DNA from: Apostichopus japonicus
Taxonomy: Eukaryota; Echinodermata; Holothuroidea; Aspidochirotida; Stichopodidae
DNA length: 64,000 nucleotides
Assembly (NCBI RefSeq): GCF_037975245.1
Contig: NC_092574.1
Location: 12,177,213 to 12,241,212 of the forward strand
Direction: 5' to 3'
Below are positions 38,383 to 50,300 of this stretch, in pieces. The translations under genes were made by a program, and so were the position numbers. Each line of letters starts with the position of its first letter. Position 1 is the stretch's first letter. The notes beneath the pieces were generated by a model. That model was not told the DNA's origin. It made no database searches and saw only the letters and a list, made by a program, of their open reading frames with translations.

Positions 38383-38500
38383 GTATCCAGGATTATCCAA
38401 ACCGGGGGGCGCGAATTACTATCTAAGCGGAGCGCCACCATCGGTTGGCGCGCAGCGTACAAGAAAATTTCTGGTTTTGACAACCCCCAGATCACCGGAA
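38383..38500 (+). repeat. GC-rich dispersed repeat, copy 1 (partial)
   Basis: GGGGCGTATCCAGGA start, then TCTAAGCGGAGCGCCACCAT, GGTTGGCGCGCAGCGTACA and CACCGGAAATG. The same blocks occur in the same order at 57045 and 59228. Confidence 0.82.
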
Positions 38501-38919
38501 ATGGCACATCTCGGGCTTGAAAAAGACCAACTAGATGTTCACTTTTGCCTGAGTAAACCAAGTATTTTCCCAATATTTTTTTTTTCCATCAATAACCTTT
38601 TTGAAGATTGTCACCAGTCACACATCATGTTCGACCTCATCGCATCTCCTGTGGATCATTGCTTTTGTAGGTGATTCTACGTCGTGGCCCACAATATCCG
38701 TTAGCCCCATCACTTTTCAAGGTTTTTAGCCCATTATTCGTTTAGAATTGGAAAATAATAAAGTCCAGCCGGCACCCCTCCCCCTCCCCTCCGCTGAGAG
38801 AGTGTCACACAAACTGACCTGTATGCAGTTTTTTGGACCCAGAAGGTTCGAATGATTGATTATATAGCTTCAAATTGTTATCAATAAATCTGCTCACTAA
38901 ATTTCACACCGTAGAGCAT

Positions 38920-38993
38920 CTCTGGCGGGCCGGACGCAACCCTGCGTTGGGCCGGACTGTGGCCTGCGGGCCGTAGGTTGGACAACCCTGGTA
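38920..38993 (-). mobile_element. hAT-type MITE end
   Basis: On the minus strand begins CAGGGTTGTCCAACCTACGG, then CCCGCAGGCCACAGTCCGGC. This is the familiar terminal sequence of hAT-related MITEs in many animal genomes. The other end is not obvious. Confidence 0.5.
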
Positions 38994-39531
38994 TATACGG
39001 TACTGTTCATATTTCTGTCACTACGTTTTGATGTCCCTTTTCCGACTTTGTATGCTTTATGTTCTCTTTCCTATGCATAAACTGCTCGTTTACTGTCTAA
39101 CTTTCAACCATCGACGTACTGTATACTCATTTTGTAACTCAAAGCCTCTGGGAACATTCGCCCGGTTGCGATTTTTTTCCTCCAAAACTGAACTGACACT
39201 GACATTATTTCCTCGATTCTGATTGGCTGATCAAAACCGGAACGGTAGTCTGCGTTTATCAATGAATCCGAAGTGATCCTTAGGGCATGGGTTAGAGTCT
39301 TATTTAGGTGGTAGGCCTATTTTTAATCATATATTCTTTATTTATTTTTCTCCAATTCTTTTTCTTCCCATGTTTCTTCCCATTTTTATTTTATATGATC
39401 AATTTCAAATTTTAACCGAGTTACCCCCTGCTATGCAAAAAGTTATAAATAAATCAGTTACAACCGATTATACTGTGTACAGCAAAGCAAACCAAACAGC
39501 GTTCTATAACAGCGTGTGGCCTTCCTTTACT

Positions 39532-39565
39532 ATTGGCCGAAGTCAGCTGGCGCTGGATATTTAAA
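39532..39565 (+). promoter_or_regulatory. Possible cell-cycle type promoter elements of the HMMR-like gene
   Basis: An inverted CCAAT box (ATTGG, 39532), GGCGC (39549) and TTTAAA (39560) lie 111-144 bp before the ATG. CCAAT plus CDE/CHR-like spacing is known for G2/M genes such as vertebrate HMMR; here it is a guess from short words. A second ATTGG is at 39222. Confidence 0.25.
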
Positions 39566-39675
39566 TCTAGCAATCTTCAAATTAAAAGCTACATATCAGC
39601 CGCGACAAGTAGAGTTCGAATTACGAAAAAATATTGACATCGGCTGGCGGTTCGTTAGGTTATCATCTCTATATT

Positions 39676-42600
39676 ATGTCCTTCCCAAAAGCTAAGAGAT
39701 TTCTAGAAGTTAAAGGTAATGATAGATCACGAAAAGTCGAAATTTGTAGCCATAACGCAGACCGATGATAGGCACAGGCTAAGCCTAACGCTAGTAAAAC
39801 CTTTGCCTAACGCTAGTAAAACCTTTGACCGACATTTACTCTTCGCAACTACGCCGAAACCCACACATTAACAGTAGCCTATCTTGAGGCTAATAAAAAG
39901 CAAGACTAGAGCTAGGCTAGCTGTAGTAATGGGCTAGTAGTACTACTACTTAGTAGTATTTTGTTTAGGATTATCGCAACTTCTCGATGCTAAGCAAACT
40001 TACTTTTAAATTAAAGCTAGGCCTAGGTAAATGATAATAACTTTGATTTTAATCTGCGGTAGCCTATTACTTGAAGAATAGGCTACAGTCATATGAATTT
40101 CACAATTCCTTTGACCAGATTCAGCTGTGAAGTTTCAACTTTAGTTTAGGCATAGGCCTAGTGTTAGAGCGGTTTCAGCTGTTTTCCACATACGTTACTT
40201 TCTGCTGATTACTTTCCGCTCAAAAAATTCGTCTGCGGAAAACACATTTTTTTCACTTACCTGTACACTATATATTTTCCTTAATTTTAGGATACCAAAT
40301 TCAGGCAGGATGATTAAAATAACATGAGAAAGTATCAAACAACGTCGATAAAGGATGGTTAGACTGAGTTCATGTCAGAAAAGTTAAGCTTCTTATAATT
40401 TACAGCAGGCTTGGGGTGTTTGTAATTAGGGATTATTAAAGAACTATGAGGCAGTCGGCGGATAAAAGGGCAAAGGGACGCCCGCGTTAAGAAGGATTGA
40501 GTATCTTATAAAGTATTAAAACTGCGGTCCGCATAATGATGGTTTAAAAAAAAAGTTGTAGCGAGACCAAATCGTCACGGCAGCTCACCTTTCTTCACCT
40601 TCACGGCATATCGAAAACTACAACCCAAAAGGGTGGCACTGTTTAACTAAAATTAAACTTGTGCTTACAGCCTAAGCTAGTGCTTACAGCCTAAGCTACA
40701 ACTTTATAGCTATCCTAATAATAATCTAGTCTCGAAGCTACTGTACATTTAATCCTGGTACAGTCAAATCCTATCTTTTCCATCTTCCTAAATCCTTCCA
40801 TGTGCCTAATCATTTCAGTAAGTCATTCTGTTCCTCCCAAAAGAAACCGGTACTTTCCGCTGAAAAAACGTTGTTTTCCGCTGACAAATTTGTTTGCGGA
40901 AAACACCGTTTTGTTTCAGCGGAAAGTAACGTGTGCGGAAAATAACGGTACCCGCTAGAGCTGGGATGCTATGTAAGTGAACAGTAATAACATGTAAGCC
41001 TAGAATAACCCAAATTTTGATTTCCCATTTGCAGTTTTTATACAATTTATTGTCAGATTGTATAAACAAATTTTGTACCCTTTTTATACAGTACCTTACA
41101 TCATTGATTTATATATCATGTTTGTATGTATTTTACTGTAAAGCGCCTTAGAACAATTTCTGTTTTGGATAAGGCGCTATAGAAATCCTACTGTACATTA
41201 TAGGCTAGGTCAGGCTATGTAGCAACTGTCTTCATGTGAGTTCTCACAGATGATATACAGAAATCATCTAAATTTCATATAAATTGATATGTGGTAGCTT
41301 TGTTAGTTGTTACCAGTCTAGGCTAGACCTAGCCGGTTCCAGTGCCATTCCGCCATTGGTACTGTACAAACCGCCATACCATTCCGCCATAAGTTTCGAT
41401 CCTTTCTGCCATGGCGGAAAGGATCGAAATATATGACAGAAAGCTACAATTTCTAATTATTACACAGGAATGTATATTTCGGTGAAACTTTCTTTGATTT
41501 TCTTAGAAGGATAGGTACACCGTCTTCAAATGAAATGGTTCACTGCATAGACTTTAATTGTAGTTAAGACAAGATCAATTGGGGAATACTGTAGATGTAT
41601 AGTCTTTAACGTACAGGTTGAATGAATAGTTTTAATTGAATTTTTGTAAAACTGTCGATACACTGTAATCAAATATATAATAATATATATAATATATCAT
41701 TAAACTGCAGAATCAAGAAATTAATTGACAGCGGACAGTCTTACTGGTGTGAATAGCGAGTAACCAGTTGTGATTGTAGGCCTATTTTGAAAGTAGATGC
41801 ACAATATATAATATATATACTGTACACCTTACTAAGCAGCCCTGATATTCAACATTTGGTTCTGTTTGTTTGTAGATGCAACACCTGCCCCAGACCAGTA
41901 CAATGTCAGTGCATCAGCTAAGCCACAGGGTGTGGCTTTGCCAACTACTGAGAGATTCAAGGAGCCATAAGGTACAGTTTACACCTTCTGGGCAAGGATG
42001 TACTGTACCACATGCTTTTCTTCATGCCCCCTCAGGAAACCAGAAATTTGTTTCTTTCAAGTTTAAAACTCAAGTTCCAGGTTATTCACCTATGGCAGAC
42101 TTATATGTGGTGGAAGGCGAGGCTTTAACTGGGTGATTGTACGGAATGTACACTGATTGTGCAGTACCTACTGTAGCTGCCTACCTTGGTAGACCTGCAG
42201 TAGATTCTAGTACAGTGCCTAAGTGATGAAAGTTTTCAATCATTAAATGACATTGAACATTTCCCTTACATTATGTTACTGAAGCAATGAAACATGTAAA
42301 TGTGTTGTTTGTGTTTTTGGTGGAAGACGAGGCTTAAGTGGAACCCTTATTTTGCTAAGGATAAGGAAGTACTTGAAAAGGTCCAGATGAGGGCTACTAC
42401 TGTAGGATGATTAGTTTCGTAAAGAGGGTTCCTTATTATAGGCGGTTACAACTGTAGCTTAGGAGGTTACGTGGACTGGGGGACTTGATCCAGGTTTTCA
42501 AGATTGTGTATGGTTTCGACAATTTATCCTTTACCGACTTTTTCATGTTTGCTAACAGTAGTTGTACTAGAGGTCGTTGTCTTAAACTCCAAAAGTCGCA

Positions 42601-45600
42601 TAGTAGGATTAATATTCGGCATAACTTTTTTTCTAATAGGGTTGTGAATGAGTGGAATGGTTTGCCTGAGAAAGTTGAACTTGCAAGTAATGTCAATGGG
42701 TTTAAGAACGCTTTGGACAAGCACTTTAAGCATTGTAATCGGGTCTGAGTGTTTGTGTCTTCAGTTTTTATTCCTCTCTGTATAGGGACCTTGATGGGGA
42801 CTTAAGTGTCTCTCCTGATCCCTTTTTATACTTAACTAAACTAGGTGCTTGTACGGGATGTACACTGATTGTGCAGTACCTACTGTAGCTGCCTACTTTA
42901 GTAGACCTGCAGTAGATTCTAGTACAGTGCCTATTAATGATGAAAGCTTTCAAATATTAAATTGCATTGAACATTTCCCTTACATCTACAGTATAGTCTT
43001 TGTAGTATGTTACTGAAGCAATGAAACATGTTCATGTGTTTTTTGTGGCCTTTGATTATATATTGTACATAGTGTTTGTTACTGGAGCCAAGAGACATGT
43101 TTCTTGTGGCCTTTGGTAATATATATGTGAATAATATATAGTGTTTGTTACTGGAGCAATGAAACATGTTAATGTGTTTCTTGTGGCCTTTGGTAATATA
43201 TTGTATGGGAATAATACAGTGTTCAAGTTGTTGTGCTGCAGCTATGTAGGCTCTGAAATTTGTCTCAGTTTAATTACTTGATGGTTCTTGTATTATACAT
43301 GTATATCCACACTTAAACAGCAACTTGATCGACTGGCATCTTTGCAATGCAGTACTGGTCCTATACATTTTCCTTGTATACTTTGTCCACACATTATGCC
43401 TGGTAAATACTGTTTATTCTCATTTTCTCTTTAGATCTGGCACCAAAGTCTCTTAACAACACATTGTTGTTCATGTCACCTTTAAGAAAAGTATCATCTA
43501 CTGAGTCTCTCGTAAGTGAAGCATACATCAAATAATGCATTGTCACACAACTTTTGATGTTGTTTAATGAATTCGTTAAACACAGCCAGGTTCTCTACTT
43601 ACTCTACCAGGAGATGCATGAAAGCTCTTCCCAAAAGAGCAAAGTAGTTTCTTATACAAAAGTAGTTTCAAATAGAAAAGTAGTTTTTTTTCTGCTTATT
43701 TACAGTAAGTGTAATTATTTACCCTCATTTTAGTTCAGTAGCCATTTCTGATGTGCCCATCGATATGGAGTGGCATGATAAAAGAAGCACAAGTCTTATC
43801 TAGATATCTTTATCATCTTTAAACTAATATAAAACTAAATAACTGCTGATAACTTACTATTAAAGCAGCATTTTGCGTTGGGTCACTTTTTTCCACCTTT
43901 TTAACATGTGCATCGATTTTTTTACATGTATCAATCATAAAACAGCAAACTAAGATACCATCCAAGTTTCACCCTGCCAAGAGCGTTAATTAGCGAGTAA
44001 TTAACGATTTATATCGATAATGAGTAAAAGTGTCCTCGACAAAGTTTTCATATCTCCAAATCCACTAGTTTGAATTCCACCAATCATTGTATGTTTATTC
44101 ATGAGCATTTTGCGTTTGGTCGCCGTTTTCTACTCTTTTAACATGTCCATCGAGTTTTTTACATATATCAAATCACAAAACAGCAAATTAAGATATTAGC
44201 CAAGTTTTTCCCTGCCAAAAAAGTTAATTGGCGAGTATTTCACATACAAAATTAAATCGCATTCAGTTCCCAAACCCACTAGTTTGAATTCAACCAATCA
44301 GAGATGCAGGTTTACTTATGAGCCGTTGCTAAAAATAGATTCAAGACTTTGCGTTGGGAGTTGTTATGCAACTCCCTGGTACAACTGCCATATAGACTGT
44401 ACACAAATCAAGCGTGGTGTTATATTACGTATCTGTCAATGACGTTCGTAGTGTTTAAATATTCATATTATGGGCGAGGTTTATTGGGTTCCCAACGGAA
44501 AATATCTTGGAGAACAACAAAGTTGAAAGTTGCAATTTTTTCGACTTTTATGCCACCATTTGAAGTAAAATATAAATAGATAAGCTAGTTATGTATGTCG
44601 TTATGGCATAGTGGAGTCAGTGAGGTTGAGAAATACCATAGTCGAGGACGCAAAATGCTGCTTTAATGTCAGTTTAGAGGTGACAGAACTTTGGCAATGG
44701 GAGGGGGGAGGAAAAGGATCATGTGTGTCTTACTTTCTATGCCACTCCATGGTCTGACTGACATTCTAGTTTTTAAAAAGTGAGCACTGGAGATAAATGA
44801 GAATTGTGATTATTACTGACATATCAGAGCTGATGTAAGACTGCTGTTTTTGAAATGTCTGGATTTTTGAACATGCATCTTCATTTGCTCCACAGCCTCC
44901 ATCTGGAAGTACACAAACAAAGAGGAGAGTTTCTCGCAGTCAAGATGACAGAAGACTCAAGGAACTGGAATCAGAGGTAAGAGGAACACTTGTCAAATAA
45001 GTTTGTTAGGTGGCAAAATGTATTTCGGAATTCAATTAACATCTAGAACAAAGTGAACAAGTTTGCAAAGTTCCTTTGTTGTTAATAATTCCAACACATT
45101 CACTTTAGATTGATTTTGTCCATTTTGCAGAAATTTGTTAACATTTAGTGGCTAACTTAGTACTACTACAGTAGTACTACAGAAAATCATAAAACCAAGT
45201 TTACCGTCTATATACTCCAAACTTATTGCAGTACAGGTTTTATATCATAGATATGTTACAAAATGTTTCTAGTATTCTCTACATTTTCAATCTTAATCAT
45301 TTATCTCTGATGACCATTCAATTGTTGTGGCATATTTGAAGCTAGATCTTTGTGGATTGTTTTAGGTAATCAACATGATCTTGGTGTACACTTATTTTTC
45401 ATTGCTTTGAAAGGTACAAAGATTGGTTAAATACCAGGCTTACTTGGATCGTCAACGGCAGCAAGAGAAAAATGAAGTTACAAGACTGGAGGGTAATCTT
45501 CAGAGAAAACTAAAAGAAAAGTATGAATTACAGGCAACTCTGGCCAAAACCGAGAAACAACTGCTTAACACTACCAAAGCAAGAAACACCCTGAAAACTA

Positions 45601-47082
45601 AGGTAACAGATTATTACCTTTAGCGATAGAAACTATCATAGTCTAGATGTATCAATACTTCAAGACTCCTAGATGTTAGGCATTTGTTCATTTAAAAATG
45701 CAGAACTTTGTATTTTTTTTTTTTTCAATTTGCAACTCTCAGGTCAAAAGTCTTGTTCTTAGCTTCTTAGTTCTAAACTTCCTTCTCCTACGTGAAGATG
45801 TTGTTTTGAACTTGTACAACAGTTAATAAGGCCACATCTTGTGTACACTACACAAATTTTGGAGTTATTTTAATGGAAAGGATAAATTAGTAGTACTGAA
45901 ACAGGTTCAGAGGAGAGCTACTAGGATTATTTCCAATATTCGGCAACTACCTTGTGAAAGTTGTTTAAGAGCTCTTGGGCTAACTACACTTGACTTGAGG
46001 AGAGTCCAAGGTGACATGTTACAGGTTTATAAGTTCCTCACAATTAGTGATTCTTTAGGTGCTTGTGATTTTTTGAAGGTTTCAACTGTTTCTCATAGTT
46101 ATAGTTTAAAATTAATGAAAGATTTTCTCGTCTGGCTGTTAGAAAACGTGGCTTGTGAAAGAATGGAATAACTTGCCAGAATGGGTTGTTAGTTCTGATT
46201 CTGTGCTGTCTTTTAAGAAAACATTGATAAGTCTTTACTGAGAGTGGTTGTATTTAATGGAGTTAAAGGTGTACTTTTTTATTAATTAATGAGTTTTTAA
46301 AATTTATTTCTTTTTATATATATATGTTTGTGTGTATATTCCTGTGCTGGGGTTGCATGGTTGGGCTTTCCACGGGGCATGTGCTCTTCTTGGCCCTTTT
46401 ACCTGTTATTTTCTGTGAAGTTCAAAGGAAATGTCTTGGTTGAGTAATTAGAGGTTAATAAAAACAATGGATTACCATTTGAGCACATGACAGTATCATC
46501 ATTTTAGCCTTAAAGGATCATGCCAGGGATTTAGCATATATTTTAAAGGTGAATAATATGAAAACAGTAATAGCTAGAGAAACATTTCTTGCACTGGAAT
46601 GTTCCTGTTTTTGTTGGAACTAAGCATTTCCAGACTAAACTTTTTGCCTAATCTCATCCTTTAAAGTTATCTTGTAAGTCAACTTTTGCAATTACAACTT
46701 CCTTTGTTTTACAGAATGTACAAAATGTGTGCTTGGTATACAGCGCCTACTGAAAAGTGGCCTATATTTATTTCACACAACTTTTCAGGCAGTGACATTT
46801 GGCTGTAATTAATGCAATATGCCCCTTTAACTGTTCGGCTTTTGAAAAAGAGAGAAAATTACACTGAACATGAAGAAAAAAAAAACCTGTGTAACAACTC
46901 ATGTAGACTAATTCCAACTTTCCAAGTGGAGATTGAAGATAAGCAACCATGAGTTCACTGAATGATACAAAACCATCTCTTTTGTACAGCTGGAAGGAAT
47001 AGAAATATCACAGAAGCGACATGACGTCCAGCAAAACAAAGAAATGCACCTACTGCAGGACCAGCTGCAGAGTAAAACTGAG
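39676..47082 (+). CDS. HMMR: HMMR/RHAMM-like coiled-coil spindle protein, first six exons
   Basis: Exons: 39676-39715 (MSFPKAKRFLEVK), 41876-41971 (ATPAPDQYNVSASAKP, LPTTERFKEP), 43435-43511 (LAPKSLNNTLLFMSPLRK), 44896-44976 (SQDDRRLKELESE), 45414-45602 (RLEGNLQRKLKEKYELQATL, AKTEKQLLNTTKARNTLKTK) and 46990-47082 (LEGIEISQKRHDVQQNK). Phases 1, 1, 0, 0, 0, 0 all agree, and donors are GT throughout. The MSFPKA start, the PAPxxYxV block, the RFK motif and then a heptad-rich coiled coil follow the order of vertebrate HMMR, a microtubule and centrosome/spindle-pole protein. Later exons were not found within 17 kb, so the gene is 3' incomplete. The last full codon of exon 2 is TAA in frame (41968-41970), which would truncate the protein after about 44 residues. 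Introns contain LINE fragments, a TTAA-flanked MITE and (TA)n. Confidence 0.8.
40846..40955. repeat. Inverted-repeat element built on TTTCCGCTGA words
   Basis: GGTACTTTCCGCTGAAAAAA and GTTTTCCGCTGACAAA on the left are mirrored by TTGCGGAAAACACC and TTTCAGCGGAAAGTAAC on the right, ending in GGTACC. A partial copy lies at 40190-40250. HMMR intron 1. Confidence 0.75.
41110..41200. repeat. L2-type LINE/SINE 3' tail
   Basis: TACTGTAAAGCGCCTTAGAA and TAAGGCGCTATAGAAATCC match the hairpin tail common to L2/CR1-related elements and their SINEs in many animals. Confidence 0.6.
41335..41700 (-). repeat. Dispersed repeat with TTCCGCCAT ends, copy B
   Basis: Reverse-orientation relative of 25905-26350. 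Near 41401 a perfect short palindrome CTGCCATGGCGG-type joins the end words. HMMR intron 1. Confidence 0.75.
42132..43060. repeat. Direct duplication (about 200 bp) flanking a LINE fragment
   Basis: GTACACTGATTGTGCAGTAC, then CTACTGTAGCTGCCTAC and TGCAGTAGATTCTAGTACAG, occur at 42146-42215 and again at 42858-42930, each followed by ACATTTCCCTTACAT and TGTTACTGAAGCAATGAAAC. The LINE 3' fragment lies between. First copy starts 11-60 bp after HMMR exon 2's downstream region. Confidence 0.85.
42337..42765 (+). mobile_element. L2/CR1-type LINE, 3' end of the RT ORF
   Basis: KVQMRATT, then LIQVFKIVYGFDNLSFTDFF, CLKLQKSHSRINIRHNFFSN and RVVNEWNGLPEKVELAS match the conserved stretch after the RT domain in CR1/L2-like LINEs. 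At least one frame break early in the fragment. 5' truncated. Confidence 0.8.
43015..43215. repeat. Three-copy tandem repeat, about 65-70 bp
   Basis: GTTACTGRAGCAATGAAACATG followed by TTCTTGTGGCCTTTGGTAATAT, three times with drift. Confidence 0.82.
43859..44667. mobile_element. TTAA-flanked MITE, 0.8 kb, 19-bp inverted ends
   Basis: Left end ATTAAAGCAGCATTTTGCG, right end its exact reverse complement (44649-44667). TTAA stands at both borders as the probable target duplication. Inside, a roughly 235-bp block is repeated (43868 and 44103: GCATTTTGCGTT, TTTTAACATGT, CATCGA, AAACAGCAAAYTAAGATA). Non-coding; the TTAA target is known for piggyBac and Kolobok families. Confidence 0.85.
45810..46240 (+). 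mobile_element. L2/CR1-type LINE, 3' end of the RT ORF (second fragment)
   Basis: KQVQRRATRIISNIRQLPCE, RALGLTTLDLRRVQGDMLQV and YKFLTISDSLG, then a frame break before VKEWNNLPEWVV. Same protein region as at 42337 but a different copy. HMMR intron 5. Confidence 0.8.
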
Positions 47083-47154
47083 GTCAGTTATAAACCCTAA
47101 TACATAATGTTTGTTTTAACATCCTTTCCTAACATGCTACTTTCTGATATGCTG

Positions 47155-47273
<119 letters not shown>

Positions 47274-47305
47274 TATTTTTGTTTACTTCAACGCATGATA
47301 GCTGG

Positions 47306-47357
47306 GACTTAGGTTTACCTCGGGATAGGTTTACCTGACACCAGGTAAACCTAAGTC
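47306..47357. repeat. Short inverted repeat GACTTAGGTTTACCT
   Basis: 15-bp arms at 47306-47320 and 47343-47357 with an extra TAGGTTTACCTG between them. Confidence 0.8.
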
Positions 47358-47359
47358 TA

Positions 47360-50300
47360 GGGTCTTCTTGTTCAATCAATTTCACTTCCTTTGAGGAATG
47401 ATTATTTCGAGTTAAGAGAAAACCTCATAAACTTTTCAATTCCGAAGTTACCAAAAAAAATCGTTCATTTAAAGGGTAAAATTTCCCCTCAAAAGTGGAG
47501 GTAATTCCGAAGGGTATATACAGAATTACGAACATGGTATATATGTTGATCCCAACCTTACACCTCGATTTTGACTAAATGCGGCCATATATAGTTCCGA
47601 AACTTAAAGGTTCCTCTAATTACACTGAAATCTTCGTAATTGTACTTTTTCTTCCATTAATTTGGGATATTTAAGAAAATAAGAGTTTCTATTTTAACTG
47701 CCAAATTTACACGTAACGAACAACGCCCCCATTCTTAAGCAGTTCTTTCTGTGTTCGGTGGCAGGGCAGTCGATCGGATCGTATCGTTGCTATCCCAATA
47801 GACTACATTCAACGTTACTTTATGTGAGCCTAGCCATGTAGTCTACAAAGGAAAGTGCCGCAGGTTACCGTAAACGTTGCCCATTTGAAGTTGGCTTTTG
47901 GAACTTTGGTGGAGTATATGCATTGTAAGTAAATTCCTTAAAAGTGTTCCGGATATATTAATAACATTTAGAGTAAATACCTTCATGCTGAACACAAATA
48001 TATTAAGACCATGGTTAGAGTTAGAGTAGACTAGCCTAGGCCTAACGTTAGCCCTAAATTGGACCCATCAGTATTACTGGCTATGGTAAATCACAGCTGC
48101 CTGCGACTGCCTTTTACTTTTACTCGGAAAATAAATGTGATACATAAATTAAAGTATATACTTGTAACAGACTGGTCAACCTACACATTTTGCAGCCTGG
48201 TGATCTTCCAGATCTTTTAAAGTAAAGGCTTAATAATTGACGCACCTCCAAATATTACTAGGCCTACTAGGCCTAGTACTACTATTACTATATACTAGCC
48301 TACTACTACTGTAGCTAGTACTAGCAACTATACAGCAGGCAACCATAACTTTTTGCAGCCAAGCAGAGTTAAATATTTCATGAGTTTGAATCCATTTCAG
48401 GTATATGCTGATCAAATTGTTTTTGTGCATGTTTTGGGGCATTTGGAAATCTTACTCCCTAAATATAACCGAAATTACCTCAATATAATACCACTAATCT
48501 CTGGGACCTGACCTTTCTGAAGTTAGAGGCTCAGAGCATAGCAAACAGCATCCATAGATAATGGATGTTTACTTAGGCCTTCACTACAGTAAGCTAATCG
48601 ACAGATGTGTCAATTTAGGGGTATGAAAGAACTTGCATTCGTGCGATGCAATTTAGAACCATTTCACGAAATATAAATCTTTGGGTATGTCTCAATCTCT
48701 CTGACATAAAATAAGGCAGTCAGAAAGTCACAACTCCACAAAAACAGATACACAAGCAAACGGAACACTACAGTAAAAGAAAGGGCCTGACAGATTCCAT
48801 GAACGAGTTACAAAAGTGAAAAATATGAAAACGTTTGCGGTCTCAGTACTATACAATATTCATCCCCACAATATTCTCTATCTATGTGTTAGTGTGCATC
48901 ACTAAGCCCTGTGCGTACAGTAGTAGTGGTGTGTCATTGGTTCTGATTCAGAGAACTAAGTCACATAGGGCCTCATTGTAACAGTGTACCACAATTTGTT
49001 GTACTGTAACATGAGTTTTTTCCCCCTGCACCTATGGGATGAATCATGGCTGAAGGTAAACAATTGAGTATTCATTTTAGAATAACAACGCAATCATGGC
49101 TAAGTAATTTAGGCATTTTGATATTAACGTTATGATGTGGGTAGTGTTAATAGTGCTGAAGTAATAGCTTGATCAAAAGTATTCCTCAAAGTCCCACAAT
49201 GCCTTCACAGGGTGACCTACTGTACAGTCACTTGAGCACTTAGGAGTTTTTGCAAAAAGAGCAAATTCCTTTTCCAAAATTGCTAGGTTTGATCCAGTTT
49301 TACGGAGTCCCATAACAAAAAAACACGGTCTCCGATATATCAATGGAAAAGTGTAAAGATTCAATGTAACATATTTGAAAGGATTAGAGTATGTTGAAAA
49401 ACCACCAGCTATGCATTTTAAGGAAATAAACAGTATATACCTCATTGAACCTTGCATTGTGTTCACACTAATGAGTTATGAAATTGTTATCAGTGTCTTC
49501 ATCATTAAAAGCTATTAATTAGGTTGATCAATGGTCTCACATATTAGTGCAATCACAGAGGTTAAATTTCAATCAGGTTATAATGCCAAGGGAATCCAGA
49601 CCTACTTCATAAAAATAAAAAAAATTCATAGCTCCTATAAAAATCATTCATGATAAAAACCAGCATACATACAGTATGTGCAACTAAAGTAGTTTCATAC
49701 TGGGTATCATGTCCAAATAAAAGCTCTTGATTGTATTCAGTTTTCATACTTTTAAAAATGACCATCTGTGTGCAGTAATTTGGTGTTAGTAAGTAACATG
49801 AAAATGCACAAGAATAATGTTCAACAGGCACTAGATAGTTCTCATGTCCATAGCACAAACCAGGGAGTTGTTCCCTTACACTTAAATGCATACATGTGGT
49901 AACATGTTGCTATGATCCGATACTAGCTGGTTGGGTGTATAAATAGATCACCATTATGCAAACTGCACTGCACATGGTTTCCATTATGTAATAAGTTTCA
50001 TTTTATGAATTTGTCAATCTGACATGTATGCTACTGTATATGTGTAGGCTGCATGTACAACTTATTGTATCTTAATAATATACAGCAAAAAACTATTGAG
50101 AACTGTGATAAACAACATTTTCAAAGTGACAGTTGGGGATCTAAAAAGACCACTGAAAGCCTTCTGTAGCGATATAACATGATACTAAACATTTTATATC
50201 TCTGCAAGCTAGTGTACCCTGCTTTGAGATGTATGGTTTAAATAAGGTTTTCACAAGTTTGCCCTGTTGACCCAACCACTGGCCTAGACATACCAATAAA

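Noticed and set aside
41876-42136. 86-codon plus-strand frame starting at the ATG at 41876
   Set aside because: Out of frame with the HMMR-like exon; the exon reading in the other frame fits splice phases and homology.
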